DNA from: a bacterium | Lineage (GTDB): Bacteria > Hydrothermota > UBA3073 > JACQXS01 > JAQTXJ01 | NCBI GenBank assembly: GCA_028716385.1 | Contig: JAQUPX010000006.1 | Coordinates: 124,001 to 188,000, forward strand | Direction: 5' to 3' | DNA length: 64,000 nucleotides | Part shown: in pieces, positions 53,655 to 61,770 of the stretch | How the letters are laid out: each line of letters starts with the position of its first letter | How positions within the stretch are numbered: the first letter of the stretch is position 1 | Position numbers and translations under genes: made by a program | The notes under the pieces: generated by a model | Told to the model about the DNA's origin: nothing | What the model saw: only the letters and a program-made list of their open reading frames with translations | Database searches by the model: none

Positions 53655-55409
53655 ATGCTTATACCTTTTTTGTTTCTTCTGTCGGCAACTCCCCTCAAAA
53701 CATACACAATGGACACTCTCGTCGTCGTCGGCACACGAACCCCTACCAAACTTTCCGAATCTTCCCGCGCTATTACCGTGATAAAAGATTTCACCACTTC
53801 CTCGCTCAGCGACGCGCTTAAAACTGCATTATCCGTAAACGCCTCGGACAGGGGAATGTCCGGCGTTCAGACAGATTTATCCATACGGGGCTCAACTTTC
53901 AACCAGGCGTTAGTTTTGGTAAACGGGATAAGAGTAAACGACCCGCAGACCTCGCATCATAATCTTGAAATTCCGTTTATGGTTTCGGACATAGACAGAA
54001 TCGAAATACTTGGCGGGAGCGCTTCTTCCATTTACGGACCGGACGCTTTCGGTGGAGTGGTCAACATCGTAACCCGTCCTGCCGGGAAAAAGTTTCACGT
54101 CTCGGCGCAGATTTCCGGCGGAACCCATAACACGCAACTAAGAAGCACAAACTTTGAACGTGAGAACTTAGGAGTATCTTGTGAGAACTCATCTTCTGAT
54201 GGGTACAGAGAGAACACGGACTTCAAGAATAAAACTTTGGGAGCGCAATATTCCACCAAATTAACTCATACTTTTATAAATTATATGGAAAAAGAATTCG
54301 GCGCGGCGGATTTTTACGGCCAGCACTATGCGCGAGAACACACAAATACGTTGTTCTCGGGAATAAAGCTCGAAAACAGTCGTTTGAAAACCAATATCTA
54401 CTCGCGTATCCACAAAGACAAATACACTCAGGACACAACCAATTCCGACAGTCCGATCAACAGGCACACTGCGTACACGACAGGGGTAGAGACGCAACTC
54501 AGCACCAAATCTTTTATCCTCGGGACGGAAATCATAAGCGATTATTTGACAAGCAATATTCTGGACGACCATAACGTCGGAAAGTTTGCGCTGTTTGGAC
54601 AGTTGAAAACGGAAGTCGGCTATGGAAAGTCTAAGTCTACAGGAGATCCCGCCATGGCGGGACGGGAGCACAAAATGTTTTTTATCGCGGGCATAAGGGC
54701 AGACTACAATTCGCTTTACGGCTGGCAGACTAATCCGAGATTTGAGTTCAGTAAAGGGTTTCGCTCGCCTATTAAAATTCGCGCATCCGTGGGACACGCA
54801 TTCAGGACGCCTTCTTTTACGGAATTGTATTACAACGTAGGCAATTTAAGAGGAAACCCGAACTTGAAACCCGAAAACGCGTGGAACTATGAAGCGGGTA
54901 TTGATTATACGGTAAAGAATTTCGCTCTTATGAATTCGGTATTCATACGGGACGGAAGTAATATCATAGACTGGGTAGGAGAATCGGACGGTTTGCTCCA
55001 CGCAAGAAACATAACGAGTGACCGTGTGAAGGGCATTGAGACAGGGTTAACGTCAAAGATACTCCGGTTGAACTATACGTATTTGTGGGCACAAAATATG
55101 CAAACCGCAAAATACATCCGCAACAGGGCAAAGCAGTTGGTGTCGGGCGAACTGAAATACACGTTGCCGTATGGCATTGAAGCGAGTATGGACGGTTTGT
55201 ACAAGGAGTTGCAGGACACGGTCAAGGTGCAGGGAACGACGTATTATTATGTGTTCAATGGAAAGCTGTCAAAAGAATTTCAGGTCACGACTTCGATAAA
55301 AGGGAAGCTGTTCATACAGGGAATGAATTTGTTGGATGAGGTCTATAAAGATCTCTCCCTCCCTATGCCCGGCAGAGGGTATCAGGTGGGGCTAAAGTTG
55401 GAGATGTAA
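53655..55409 (+). CDS. TonB-dependent outer-membrane receptor (BtuB-like)
   Basis: The protein has 584 residues. Signal MLIPFLFLLSATPLKTYT; TonB-box-like DTLVVVGTR. Plug domain: LSDALKTALSVNASDRG, TDLSIRGSTFNQALVLVNG, DRIEILGGSASSIYGPDAFG, GVVNIVTRPAGK. The 22-strand barrel follows, with GHAFRTPSFTELYYNVGNLR typical of cobalamin and vitamin receptors. It ends LPMPGRGYQVGLKLEM, without a terminal Phe. Residues GDPAMAGRE are encoded by a palindromic repeat (54647-54662). It transports a metal complex or vitamin across the outer membrane; the ligand is unknown. Confidence 0.92.
   Translation: MLIPFLFLLSATPLKTYTMDTLVVVGTRTPTKLSESSRAITVIKDFTTSSLSDALKTALSVNASDRGMSGVQTDLSIRGSTFNQALVLVNGIRVNDPQTSHHNLEIPFMVSDIDRIEILGGSASSIYGPDAFGGVVNIVTRPAGKKFHVSAQISGGTHNTQLRSTNFERENLGVSCENSSSDGYRENTDFKNKTLGAQYSTKLTHTFINYMEKEFGAADFYGQHYAREHTNTLFSGIKLENSRLKTNIYSRIHKDKYTQDTTNSDSPINRHTAYTTGVETQLSTKSFILGTEIISDYLTSNILDDHNVGKFALFGQLKTEVGYGKSKSTGDPAMAGREHKMFFIAGIRADYNSLYGWQTNPRFEFSKGFRSPIKIRASVGHAFRTPSFTELYYNVGNLRGNPNLKPENAWNYEAGIDYTVKNFALMNSVFIRDGSNIIDWVGESDGLLHARNITSDRVKGIETGLTSKILRLNYTYLWAQNMQTAKYIRNRAKQLVSGELKYTLPYGIEASMDGLYKELQDTVKVQGTTYYYVFNGKLSKEFQVTTSIKGKLFIQGMNLLDEVYKDLSLPMPGRGYQVGLKLEM
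54647..54662 (+). repeat. Palindromic repeat inside the TonB receptor gene
   Basis: TCCCGCCATGGCGGGA is a perfect 16-bp palindrome that keeps frame, coding GDPAMAGR in an extracellular-loop-like position. Confidence 0.7.
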
Positions 55410-55562
55410 AAATCTCTTTTGAACTACTAGTTACAGTTGTTACTATCTTTGTGAAAAAATGTCAACAAATATAGATTTTTGCAAAGCCTTTTTTCTTGAC
55501 TTTTCCAATTCCCACATTAAATGTTATCACAAGCTAATAAATAACTATTAATAAAATATACA

Positions 55563-57455
55563 ATGAGAATAACTAATATAACTATTCCTAAGTCGCAGAT
55601 TAGTAATGGATTGAGTGAAGTCAAAATGCGCCGGCTTGGGCAGGTTGTCTTAATTGCAGGGAAAAATGGGTCAGGCAAAACAAGACTTCTAAACCTAATA
55701 TCAACCTTGATTGGAAGTAAACCGCCTAAGCAACAAGTCGAATTAGCAAAACGAGCGAAAGAGGGTGCTTTAAATGCTATTAAGCAAAACATAGAAATAA
55801 TTGAAAAATTAAAAATAGATAACCGTCCATCCTCTAAACAATTAATAGCAACGCGCGAACAAGATAATGAAGCCTATAAAAAAACTATTTCCAATTACGA
55901 TGAAATATTAAATTATAGTCTTATAGAAACAGATATTCCTGCCAACAAATATGATATTGTTCATTTCGTTCCAAAAGAGGTAAATATTAAAGATTATAAT
56001 ATTTTTAGAGGAAATGAAATTATTCGTTATGCAAACCAGTTAGATTCTATCATAGGTGTAGACGCTTTATCTAATGGGACTTTTGCTAAAATTAAAATAA
56101 TTCAAGACCGCTATTCCAACGCAAAAGATCCAGAAATAACAACTTCCATGGAGGAAAGAGAAAAAGCGATTGAGGAATACAATAAACTAAAAGAATTGAT
56201 AAGAATATTTCTCAACACTGATTTAAAAAGAAATATAGATGGCCCAACGCTTTTCGATTTCCCTTTAGGACAATCGAACTTATCAGAGGGACAAAGAGTT
56301 TTGCTCCAATTTTGCTTAGCTATTCACTGCCAACAAAAATCATTAGATAATTTAATACTGTTTCTGGATGAACCCGAAAATCATCTTCACCCATCTATAA
56401 TTATAGAAATAATTGAAAGAATAAAAAGTAAAACACCTCACGGACAAATTTGGATTTCAACACACTCTATTCCCTTGCTCTCATATTTTGATACAAAATC
56501 TCTTTGGTTTATGGAAAATGGCAAAATTACGTCTGCTGGATCTACCCCCGAAACAGTATTAAAAAGTTTGTTGGGCGACGATGATAGAATTTCTAAATTA
56601 CAAGACTTTACTTGTTTGCCAAGCTTGTTTGCTTCATATAATTATGCCTTTGAAAGTTTATTCCATCCCCCATCTGTAAATACAGGCCCGAATGATCCTC
56701 AAATGTTACAAATTAGGGATGAAATAAAAGTTCATCTTAAAAATAAAGATAAAATTAGAATTTTAGATTATGGGGCGGGTAAAGGACGACTATTGGGAAA
56801 TATAATGGAGAACAATAAAGAACCTATTGATAAGTTTATAAGCTGGTTTGACTATATTGCTTTTGATAAAATTGACTCTGATAGATACGAATGTACTTCG
56901 CTTTTAAAAAGTATCTATTCTGATTGTGACAAAAGATATTTTAATCAATTGCATAAAATTTTTAATCAGTATGACAAAAACAGCTTTGATGTTGTTGTCA
57001 TGTGTAATGTTTTGCATGAAACAGAGCCCAACGAATGGCTTTCTTTATTTTCTCAACATTGCGAAATAGATAGCTTGCTGAACGGCAATGGAATACTACT
57101 TATAGTTGAAGACCAAGAAATCCCAATAGGAGAAAAAGCTTATCAAAAAGGTTATATTGTGTTAGATACCTCTGAGATTAAAGAACTCTTTCAGATAAAA
57201 GAAGTTGATACAGATTTTGTATCTTTAGATGCAAGAGGAGATGGACGACTCAAGTGTCATAGGATTAAAAAAGAATATTTTTTGAGGATAACTGAAAAAA
57301 GTATAAAAGATGCTTTAAAACTTTTAAAAAAAACGGCTATCGACCAAATAAAATATATTAGAAATTTGGATCCGAGTTATAAGAATGGGAAAAGACATGC
57401 CTTTTGGATTCAACAATTAGCAAACTCTACGCTTGTCTTAAAAGATTTTGAATAA
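55563..57455 (+). CDS. SMC/ABC-type ATPase fused to a SAM-dependent methyltransferase
   Basis: The protein has 630 residues. Residues 1-330 are an AAA_21-like ATPase: Walker A AGKNGSGKT (32-40), a helical insertion (60-225), ABC signature LSEGQR (240-245), Walker B LILFLDEP (264-271) and a switch histidine in STHS (299-302). Residues 385-540 form a class I methyltransferase: motif I RILDYGAGKGRLLG (399-412), IAFDK and FDVVVMCNVLHETEPNEW (475-492). The C-terminal 90 residues are basic. A fused ATPase-methyltransferase is unusual; DNA, RNA or protein could be the substrate. It is the first gene of the island, with no clear ribosome site. Confidence 0.85.
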   Translation: MRITNITIPKSQISNGLSEVKMRRLGQVVLIAGKNGSGKTRLLNLISTLIGSKPPKQQVELAKRAKEGALNAIKQNIEIIEKLKIDNRPSSKQLIATREQDNEAYKKTISNYDEILNYSLIETDIPANKYDIVHFVPKEVNIKDYNIFRGNEIIRYANQLDSIIGVDALSNGTFAKIKIIQDRYSNAKDPEITTSMEEREKAIEEYNKLKELIRIFLNTDLKRNIDGPTLFDFPLGQSNLSEGQRVLLQFCLAIHCQQKSLDNLILFLDEPENHLHPSIIIEIIERIKSKTPHGQIWISTHSIPLLSYFDTKSLWFMENGKITSAGSTPETVLKSLLGDDDRISKLQDFTCLPSLFASYNYAFESLFHPPSVNTGPNDPQMLQIRDEIKVHLKNKDKIRILDYGAGKGRLLGNIMENNKEPIDKFISWFDYIAFDKIDSDRYECTSLLKSIYSDCDKRYFNQLHKIFNQYDKNSFDVVVMCNVLHETEPNEWLSLFSQHCEIDSLLNGNGILLIVEDQEIPIGEKAYQKGYIVLDTSEIKELFQIKEVDTDFVSLDARGDGRLKCHRIKKEYFLRITEKSIKDALKLLKKTAIDQIKYIRNLDPSYKNGKRHAFWIQQLANSTLVLKDFE

Positions 57456-57476
57456 AAAAAAATAAGGAGGTTTTTT

Positions 57477-58181
57477 ATGGGGTATTATATAAACTTGCCA
57501 GATTCTGCTAAAATATCATGGGAAACAATAAAATTAATAATTGAATCCCAAGCATCCCACGCAGAACATGCCATAAATTTTTTATCTACTTTTATAGCCA
57601 TAGCCATAACCGTAATCATAGCTTTTACTGGTCTTTTACTATATTTTTCTTGGTTTAAAAACAAAAAGGAGGTTGCAGAATTAATGACCTCTTGTACTGA
57701 TAAAATAAATAAAATGATAAAAGAGAAGTCAAAGGAGCTTGAAACATTACTTGAACAATTTAAACAAATTGAGAAAAATCTTAAAACAGAAATTAATGAA
57801 ATAACAAAAAAATCAGATAAAAGTTTGGAAGAATTCAAACAAAATGTAGACGAGAAACTTACCGAGTTTGATGCGGAAAAATCAAGACTTTTTGCGTTAT
57901 CTGCTATCAGTAGAAAGGATTGGAAAACATCAGCTAGTTGGTGGGTAGACGCTATTATAGGCTATTCAAAAACCAAGAATGGAAAGGGGGTAAGGGTATC
58001 TACAAATGCCCTTATAGATGCTCTTGAACAATGCGAATACTGTAGTGCCGAAGATAAAAAACAAATAAGCACTTGTATTAGTTCCATTCCTCCTATTCTT
58101 TCTGAAGAAAAAGAGAAAATAAAGAAGAGATTGAAAGATTTGCCAGAACAAAAACCTACGCCTTCAGCGACAGCAAAATAA
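57477..58181 (+). CDS. Membrane-anchored coiled-coil protein
   Basis: The protein has 234 residues with AAGGAGG 6 bases before ATG. One transmembrane helix (STFIAIAITVIIAFTGLLLY, about 37-56) precedes a coiled coil of about 80 residues (KEKSKELETLLEQFKQIEKN). A helical domain with SRKDWKTSASWWVDAII follows, and the protein ends with a proline-rich tail. No family recognised. It starts 21 bp after the ATPase-methyltransferase gene, so cotranscription is likely. It may be the membrane effector or sensor of the system; that is inference. Confidence 0.78.
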   Translation: MGYYINLPDSAKISWETIKLIIESQASHAEHAINFLSTFIAIAITVIIAFTGLLLYFSWFKNKKEVAELMTSCTDKINKMIKEKSKELETLLEQFKQIEKNLKTEINEITKKSDKSLEEFKQNVDEKLTEFDAEKSRLFALSAISRKDWKTSASWWVDAIIGYSKTKNGKGVRVSTNALIDALEQCEYCSAEDKKQISTCISSIPPILSEEKEKIKKRLKDLPEQKPTPSATAK

Positions 58182-58248
58182 TCGTATACTTCAATGCCTA
58201 AAAAAATATAACAGGGTACTATGTATAAAAAGGAGAGAATAATAGCCT

Positions 58249-58353
58249 ATGTCAAAATACCGCTTTTTCAAACTTGATAAAATTGTCGACACTTTAGACG
58301 CAACTATCAACTTAATGTCAAAAATAGATTCCCTGACAAAAAACTGGATTTGA
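58249..58353 (+). CDS. Possible 34-residue small protein
   Basis: ATG at 58249 opens MSKYRFFKLDKIVDTLDATI, ending SLTKNWI at TGA 58353. AAGGAG lies 13 bases upstream, which is far. It lies between the membrane protein and the kinase, and its stop overlaps the kinase's ribosome-site region, which would couple the two. Length is too short to be sure; it could be a leader for the kinase. Confidence 0.35.
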   Translation: MSKYRFFKLDKIVDTLDATINLMSKIDSLTKNWI

Positions 58354-58364
58354 AGGAGGCAAAA

Positions 58365-59531
58365 ATGGAAGAACCACAAAAAACTGGAAAATGGAAAAAA
58401 AACAAAGAACTTGGAAAAGGTGGACAAGGAGTAGTTTATTTAGCAGTTAATACTGGAATTATTGATTATGCAGAACTTCAAAAAGCCATTGAATATCTCG
58501 CTAATTACCAGTATAAAACGGCTATTGATACAGAACATTACGCTACAAAACTTGTTAATTTCATGAAAGAGGTAGACAACCCGAATAACTATGGGGCTCT
58601 TAAAGTATTACACAAACCTCAAGAGGGTAGAGAATATACCCTTGCCCAAGAACGCATTAAACGTGAAATAGAAGTTATGCAAAAACTTAGGCATCCGAAT
58701 TTTATAAAAATTGTTGATACTGACTCCTCTGTTAATCCTAAGTGGTTTGTATCTAAATATTATTCTAAGGGCACCCTTTCGGATAATAAAGGAGCTTTTG
58801 CTGGAAAATTACTCACTTCCTTAAAAGCTTTTCGTCCTATTGTTGAAGCAGTTGCAGAACTACATAAACAAAAGATGGTTCATAGGGATATAAAACCAGA
58901 AAATGTTTTTATTGACCAAAATAATAATTTGGTTCTTGGAGACTTTGGATTAATCTTCTTTGCCGACGAAGAACATTCAAGACTTTCGGGGACTTTTGAA
59001 AATGTCGGGAGTAGAGACTGGATGCCAATGTGGGCAATGGGAAGGAAAATTGAAGATATAAAACCGACTTTTGATGTATTTTCTCTTGGTAAATTACTAT
59101 GGGCTATGATTTCTGAAACACCAAAATTAACAGCTCATTATTTTAAAGATGATGATTATCCTTTATTTAATCTTGAAAAAATGTTTTCAGATAAGCCAGA
59201 AATGAAATTGGCAAATGAACTTTTTCAAAAATGTATAGTTGAAAGAGAAAAAAATTGTCTTTCAGATGCATCTGCATTGTTAAAAGAAGTTGACGAAACT
59301 ATTTCGACTGTGGCGTCCCATACAAATGTTATTGGAAAAGATATATCCCAAAAATGTAAAATATGTGGAGTAGGCACATATGAAAATTTCAACATAAAAG
59401 GGGAATCTATAAGAATTCCTGCCCGTTCATCAAACGGGGAAGGCAGTAATTTACAAATCTTTGCCTGTAATCACTGTGGAAATGCTCAGTTGTTTAATAA
59501 AATACCAGAAACTTGGAAAAGAACAAATTAA
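58365..59531 (+). CDS. Serine/threonine protein kinase with insertion and C-terminal zinc ribbon
   Basis: The protein has 388 residues from MEEPQKTG; AAGGAGG lies 5 bases upstream, so an in-frame TTG earlier is rejected. Kinase motifs: glycine loop ELGKGGQGVVY (15-25), Lys80 in YGALKVL, a C-helix Glu in REIEVM, catalytic HRDIKPEN (173-180) and DFG (193-195). Residues about 31-75 are an insertion between the glycine loop and the lysine. The last 60 residues hold two cysteine pairs (CKICGVGTYENF, FACNHCGNA) forming a zinc ribbon. Kinases of this kind occur in phage defense; the target is unknown. Confidence 0.9.
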   Translation: MEEPQKTGKWKKNKELGKGGQGVVYLAVNTGIIDYAELQKAIEYLANYQYKTAIDTEHYATKLVNFMKEVDNPNNYGALKVLHKPQEGREYTLAQERIKREIEVMQKLRHPNFIKIVDTDSSVNPKWFVSKYYSKGTLSDNKGAFAGKLLTSLKAFRPIVEAVAELHKQKMVHRDIKPENVFIDQNNNLVLGDFGLIFFADEEHSRLSGTFENVGSRDWMPMWAMGRKIEDIKPTFDVFSLGKLLWAMISETPKLTAHYFKDDDYPLFNLEKMFSDKPEMKLANELFQKCIVEREKNCLSDASALLKEVDETISTVASHTNVIGKDISQKCKICGVGTYENFNIKGESIRIPARSSNGEGSNLQIFACNHCGNAQLFNKIPETWKRTN

Positions 59532-59620
59532 GGGTTATAATATCGTGGGCATTTCGTAAAAAACATTGACAAAAAATTTTGTTTACTTACGATATAAAAT
59601 GTTACATTTTTGATATAAAA

Positions 59621-60862
59621 ATGAGTAAAGCTGAATACCCTTTAGTAATTGGATTAACTGGACCATTTGGAAGTGGCTGTAATACAGTTGCAAAAATTTT
59701 AGAAGAGAAGCATTATAATTACATAAAAGTTTCTGATTTTATTAAGGAAGAATGTAGGTCTAGAAGTATAGACATCTCCAAGTTAAACCCAGGGGAAAAA
59801 AGAGCAAAACTTCAGGATATAGGAGACGATCTAAGGAATAAAGAAAAAGGAGGTACTTTAGGCTATCTAATTGAAAAAGCATTTGAAAAAATAGACAAAA
59901 AAGAAGCCTCTCGTTATGTTATAAATAGTATAAAAAATCCTGGGGAAATAACAGAATTTAAAAAACATCCTAATACTTATGTAATTGCAATTAGTGCTTC
60001 TTTTGATAAAAGGTATGAAAGAATGTGGCAAAAGGAACCCCATTACAAAGATCGTACCCTTTTTGAGCAAGACGATAAAAGGGATCAAAACGAAAAATTA
60101 GATTATGGTCAAAATGTTCAAGAATGTGTAAATGTGGCAGATTTATATATAGAAAACAATAACACTGTGGACATGACAACAGCAGTAGGGAAAGACGAAT
60201 TAGTTGCATACTTAATGCAATATATAGATATTATAGAAAAACCGGGGTCTAGAAGCCCCACTTATCCAGAATTAATGATGAATAATGCATATTGTATAAG
60301 CCTTTTATCTGATTGTATTGAAAGGCAGGTAGGAGCTATAATTTCTGTTCCGGTAGATGACAAACAATATATTGTAGCTACTGGATATAATGGTGTCCCT
60401 CAAGCTCAAGATAGTTGTAAAATAAAACATGGAAAATGCTCAAGAAGTAAAACATGGGATAAAGTTTTTGCTAAAATTAAATATTGTCCTAATTGTGGTA
60501 ACGCACCATTGAGCATAAAAGATTCTTGTAGTACCTGCAAAGTTAATTTCAAAGATTATGCCCCTAGTAGAAAAGCTCTTGATATTTGTAGAGCTTTACA
60601 TGCCGAAGAAAGTGCTATTTTACAAGCAGCAAGATTGGGAACCACTTCTTTAAAAGGATCAACTTTGTACACTACAACTTTTCCTTGTTTATTATGCGCT
60701 AAAAAAATAATTGCTTCTGGAATTAAAAAAGTTGTGTGGCTTGAGGCATATCCTGCCCCAGAATCAAAAGAAATGTTAGAAAAAGCAGGCATTAAATTAG
60801 AAGAATTCAAAGGAGTAAAAGCAAGAGCTTTTTACGAATTATTTGAAAAAAGGGAACCATAA
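59621..60862 (+). CDS. AvcD-like anti-phage dCTP/dCMP deaminase
   Basis: The protein has 413 residues from MSKAEYPLVIGLTG. A TTG 42 bases upstream is less likely. The N-terminal kinase-like domain has a P-loop (TGPFGSGC, 13-20) and VSDFIKEE. The C-terminal zinc deaminase has HAEESAIL (327-334) and FPCLLC (354-359). A zinc-ribbon insertion (CPNC 289-292, CSTC 303-306) precedes the active site. The architecture matches AvcD-type deaminases, which deplete dCTP/dCMP during phage infection. The usual small RNA partner AvcI was not seen upstream (the gap is only 89 bp). Confidence 0.88.
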   Translation: MSKAEYPLVIGLTGPFGSGCNTVAKILEEKHYNYIKVSDFIKEECRSRSIDISKLNPGEKRAKLQDIGDDLRNKEKGGTLGYLIEKAFEKIDKKEASRYVINSIKNPGEITEFKKHPNTYVIAISASFDKRYERMWQKEPHYKDRTLFEQDDKRDQNEKLDYGQNVQECVNVADLYIENNNTVDMTTAVGKDELVAYLMQYIDIIEKPGSRSPTYPELMMNNAYCISLLSDCIERQVGAIISVPVDDKQYIVATGYNGVPQAQDSCKIKHGKCSRSKTWDKVFAKIKYCPNCGNAPLSIKDSCSTCKVNFKDYAPSRKALDICRALHAEESAILQAARLGTTSLKGSTLYTTTFPCLLCAKKIIASGIKKVVWLEAYPAPESKEMLEKAGIKLEEFKGVKARAFYELFEKREP

Positions 60863-60888
60863 CTATTTGTTAAAAAATAGGGGGAAAG

Positions 60889-61110
60889 ATGTGGGAGAAA
60901 TGTCCAAAATGCGGCAGTATTTTTATTGAGTGGGATGGAGAAAGAGGATGTTATAAATGTTTAATGCGAAAGTGTCAAAACAAATGGACTGAATGGGATA
61001 CATCAATTCCCGAAAAACAGGAAGATGTAAAAAATTTCTATTTAAGACTCTCCCTTTCTATTGGAAATTCTGTCCCTTATTCCACCAAAACACATAATAG
61101 TAAACAATAG
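60889..61110 (+). CDS. Small zinc-ribbon protein
   Basis: The protein has 73 residues with AGGGGG before ATG. It begins MWEKCPKCGSIFIEWDGERG, then CYKCLMRKC: four to five cysteines in a rubredoxin/zinc-ribbon layout. The rest is charged. It starts 26 bp after the deaminase, so it is probably the last gene of the same operon. Function unknown; it could be an accessory or regulatory partner. Confidence 0.65.
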   Translation: MWEKCPKCGSIFIEWDGERGCYKCLMRKCQNKWTEWDTSIPEKQEDVKNFYLRLSLSIGNSVPYSTKTHNSKQ

Positions 61111-61431
61111 ATTAAGACTTAGTAAAAATAAAGATATTTTTTACGCCCCAAAAATCTTTTTTTATATAGCTCTCTACTCTTACCATTTGGCAAAAGCACA
61201 TAAACACAAGAACAGAAGTCCTTATTTTATAATTTTTCAATTTTCCCCCCCCAAAAAAAACATAATTTTTTGAATTCCCGCCTGAACCCGCCTACGGCGG
61301 AGAGTCGTTAATAGTATAATAGTTAATAGTATATTCGTATAATAGTTAATAAGGGAGAAAAATAAAAAAAGTTATTAAGAAAAGTGTTACCTATGTGTCC
61401 GGTTTGTCCCTTGAATTTTTCCCTCTCCGCA
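61111..61431 (+). other. AT-rich intergenic region
   Basis: No credible gene. Contains AATAGTTAATAGTATA repeats (61309-61350) and a hairpin CCGCCTACGGCGG (61288-61300). TTTTTCAATTTTCCCC plus a long A-run (61233-61262) is echoed at 62180-62220. Confidence 0.5.
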
Positions 61432-61474
61432 ATCCTCCACAAAATCTTCAATGTAAATAATTTTTAATACAAAA
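61432..61474 (+). repeat. 43-bp direct repeat, copy 1
   Basis: ATCCTCCACAAAATCTTCAA ... AATAATTTTTAATACAAAA; it matches 62344-62386 at 40 of 43 positions. It lies just before a helix-turn-helix reading frame. Confidence 0.8.
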
Positions 61475-61731
61475 TTGAAGTTCTAGAAAACTCATGGACA
61501 GAAAGAGAGCGAGAAATACTAAGTTATCATAGACTCCACCCAGACGAAAAACTAAGCGCACACTTTGAAGTTTCAAAACAGGCAATATCTAAGTTCTTAA
61601 AAGCTTCTCGTTGGCAAGCAATCAAAGAAGGAGAAACTACAATAAAAACTCTATGCCAAAACCTGCAAAATAAACCCAAAAAGGTTGACAAATCAAAAGT
61701 AAACCTAAAAAGGTTGACAAGTCGAAAGTAA
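61474..61731 (+). pseudogene. Helix-turn-helix reading frame lacking a normal start
   Basis: An open frame of 85 codons (opened by ATT, no ATG/GTG/TTG nearby) encodes SWTEREREILSYHRLH, then LSAHFEVSKQAISKFLKASR, a clear helix-turn-helix. The C-terminus (NKPKKVDKSKVNLKRLTSRK) is made by a 29-bp tandem repeat. Either a rare-start gene or a degraded regulator or recombination-associated protein. An upstream in-frame TAA rules out a longer version. Confidence 0.4.
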
Positions 61732-61750
61732 ACCTAAAAAGGTTGACAGG
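61672..61750 (+). repeat. 29-bp tandem repeat, 2.7 copies
   Basis: AAACCTAAAAAGGTTGACAA plus GTCGAAAGT recurs. Each unit has an AACCT-AAAA-AGGTT hairpin and a TTGACA -35-like hexamer. The last unit is 21 bases before the next start codon. Confidence 0.8.
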
Positions 61751-61770
61751 AAAATGGTTGGTATGATAAA

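Noticed and set aside
53403-53781. Phe/Leu-rich plus-strand frames before the TonB receptor
   Set aside because: Low-complexity translations of the 138-bp T-rich repeat; one runs out of frame into the receptor gene.
61061-61273. 70-codon plus-strand frame after the zinc-ribbon gene
   Set aside because: Overlaps the zinc-ribbon gene's end in another frame and continues into a C/A homopolymer region; no ribosome site.
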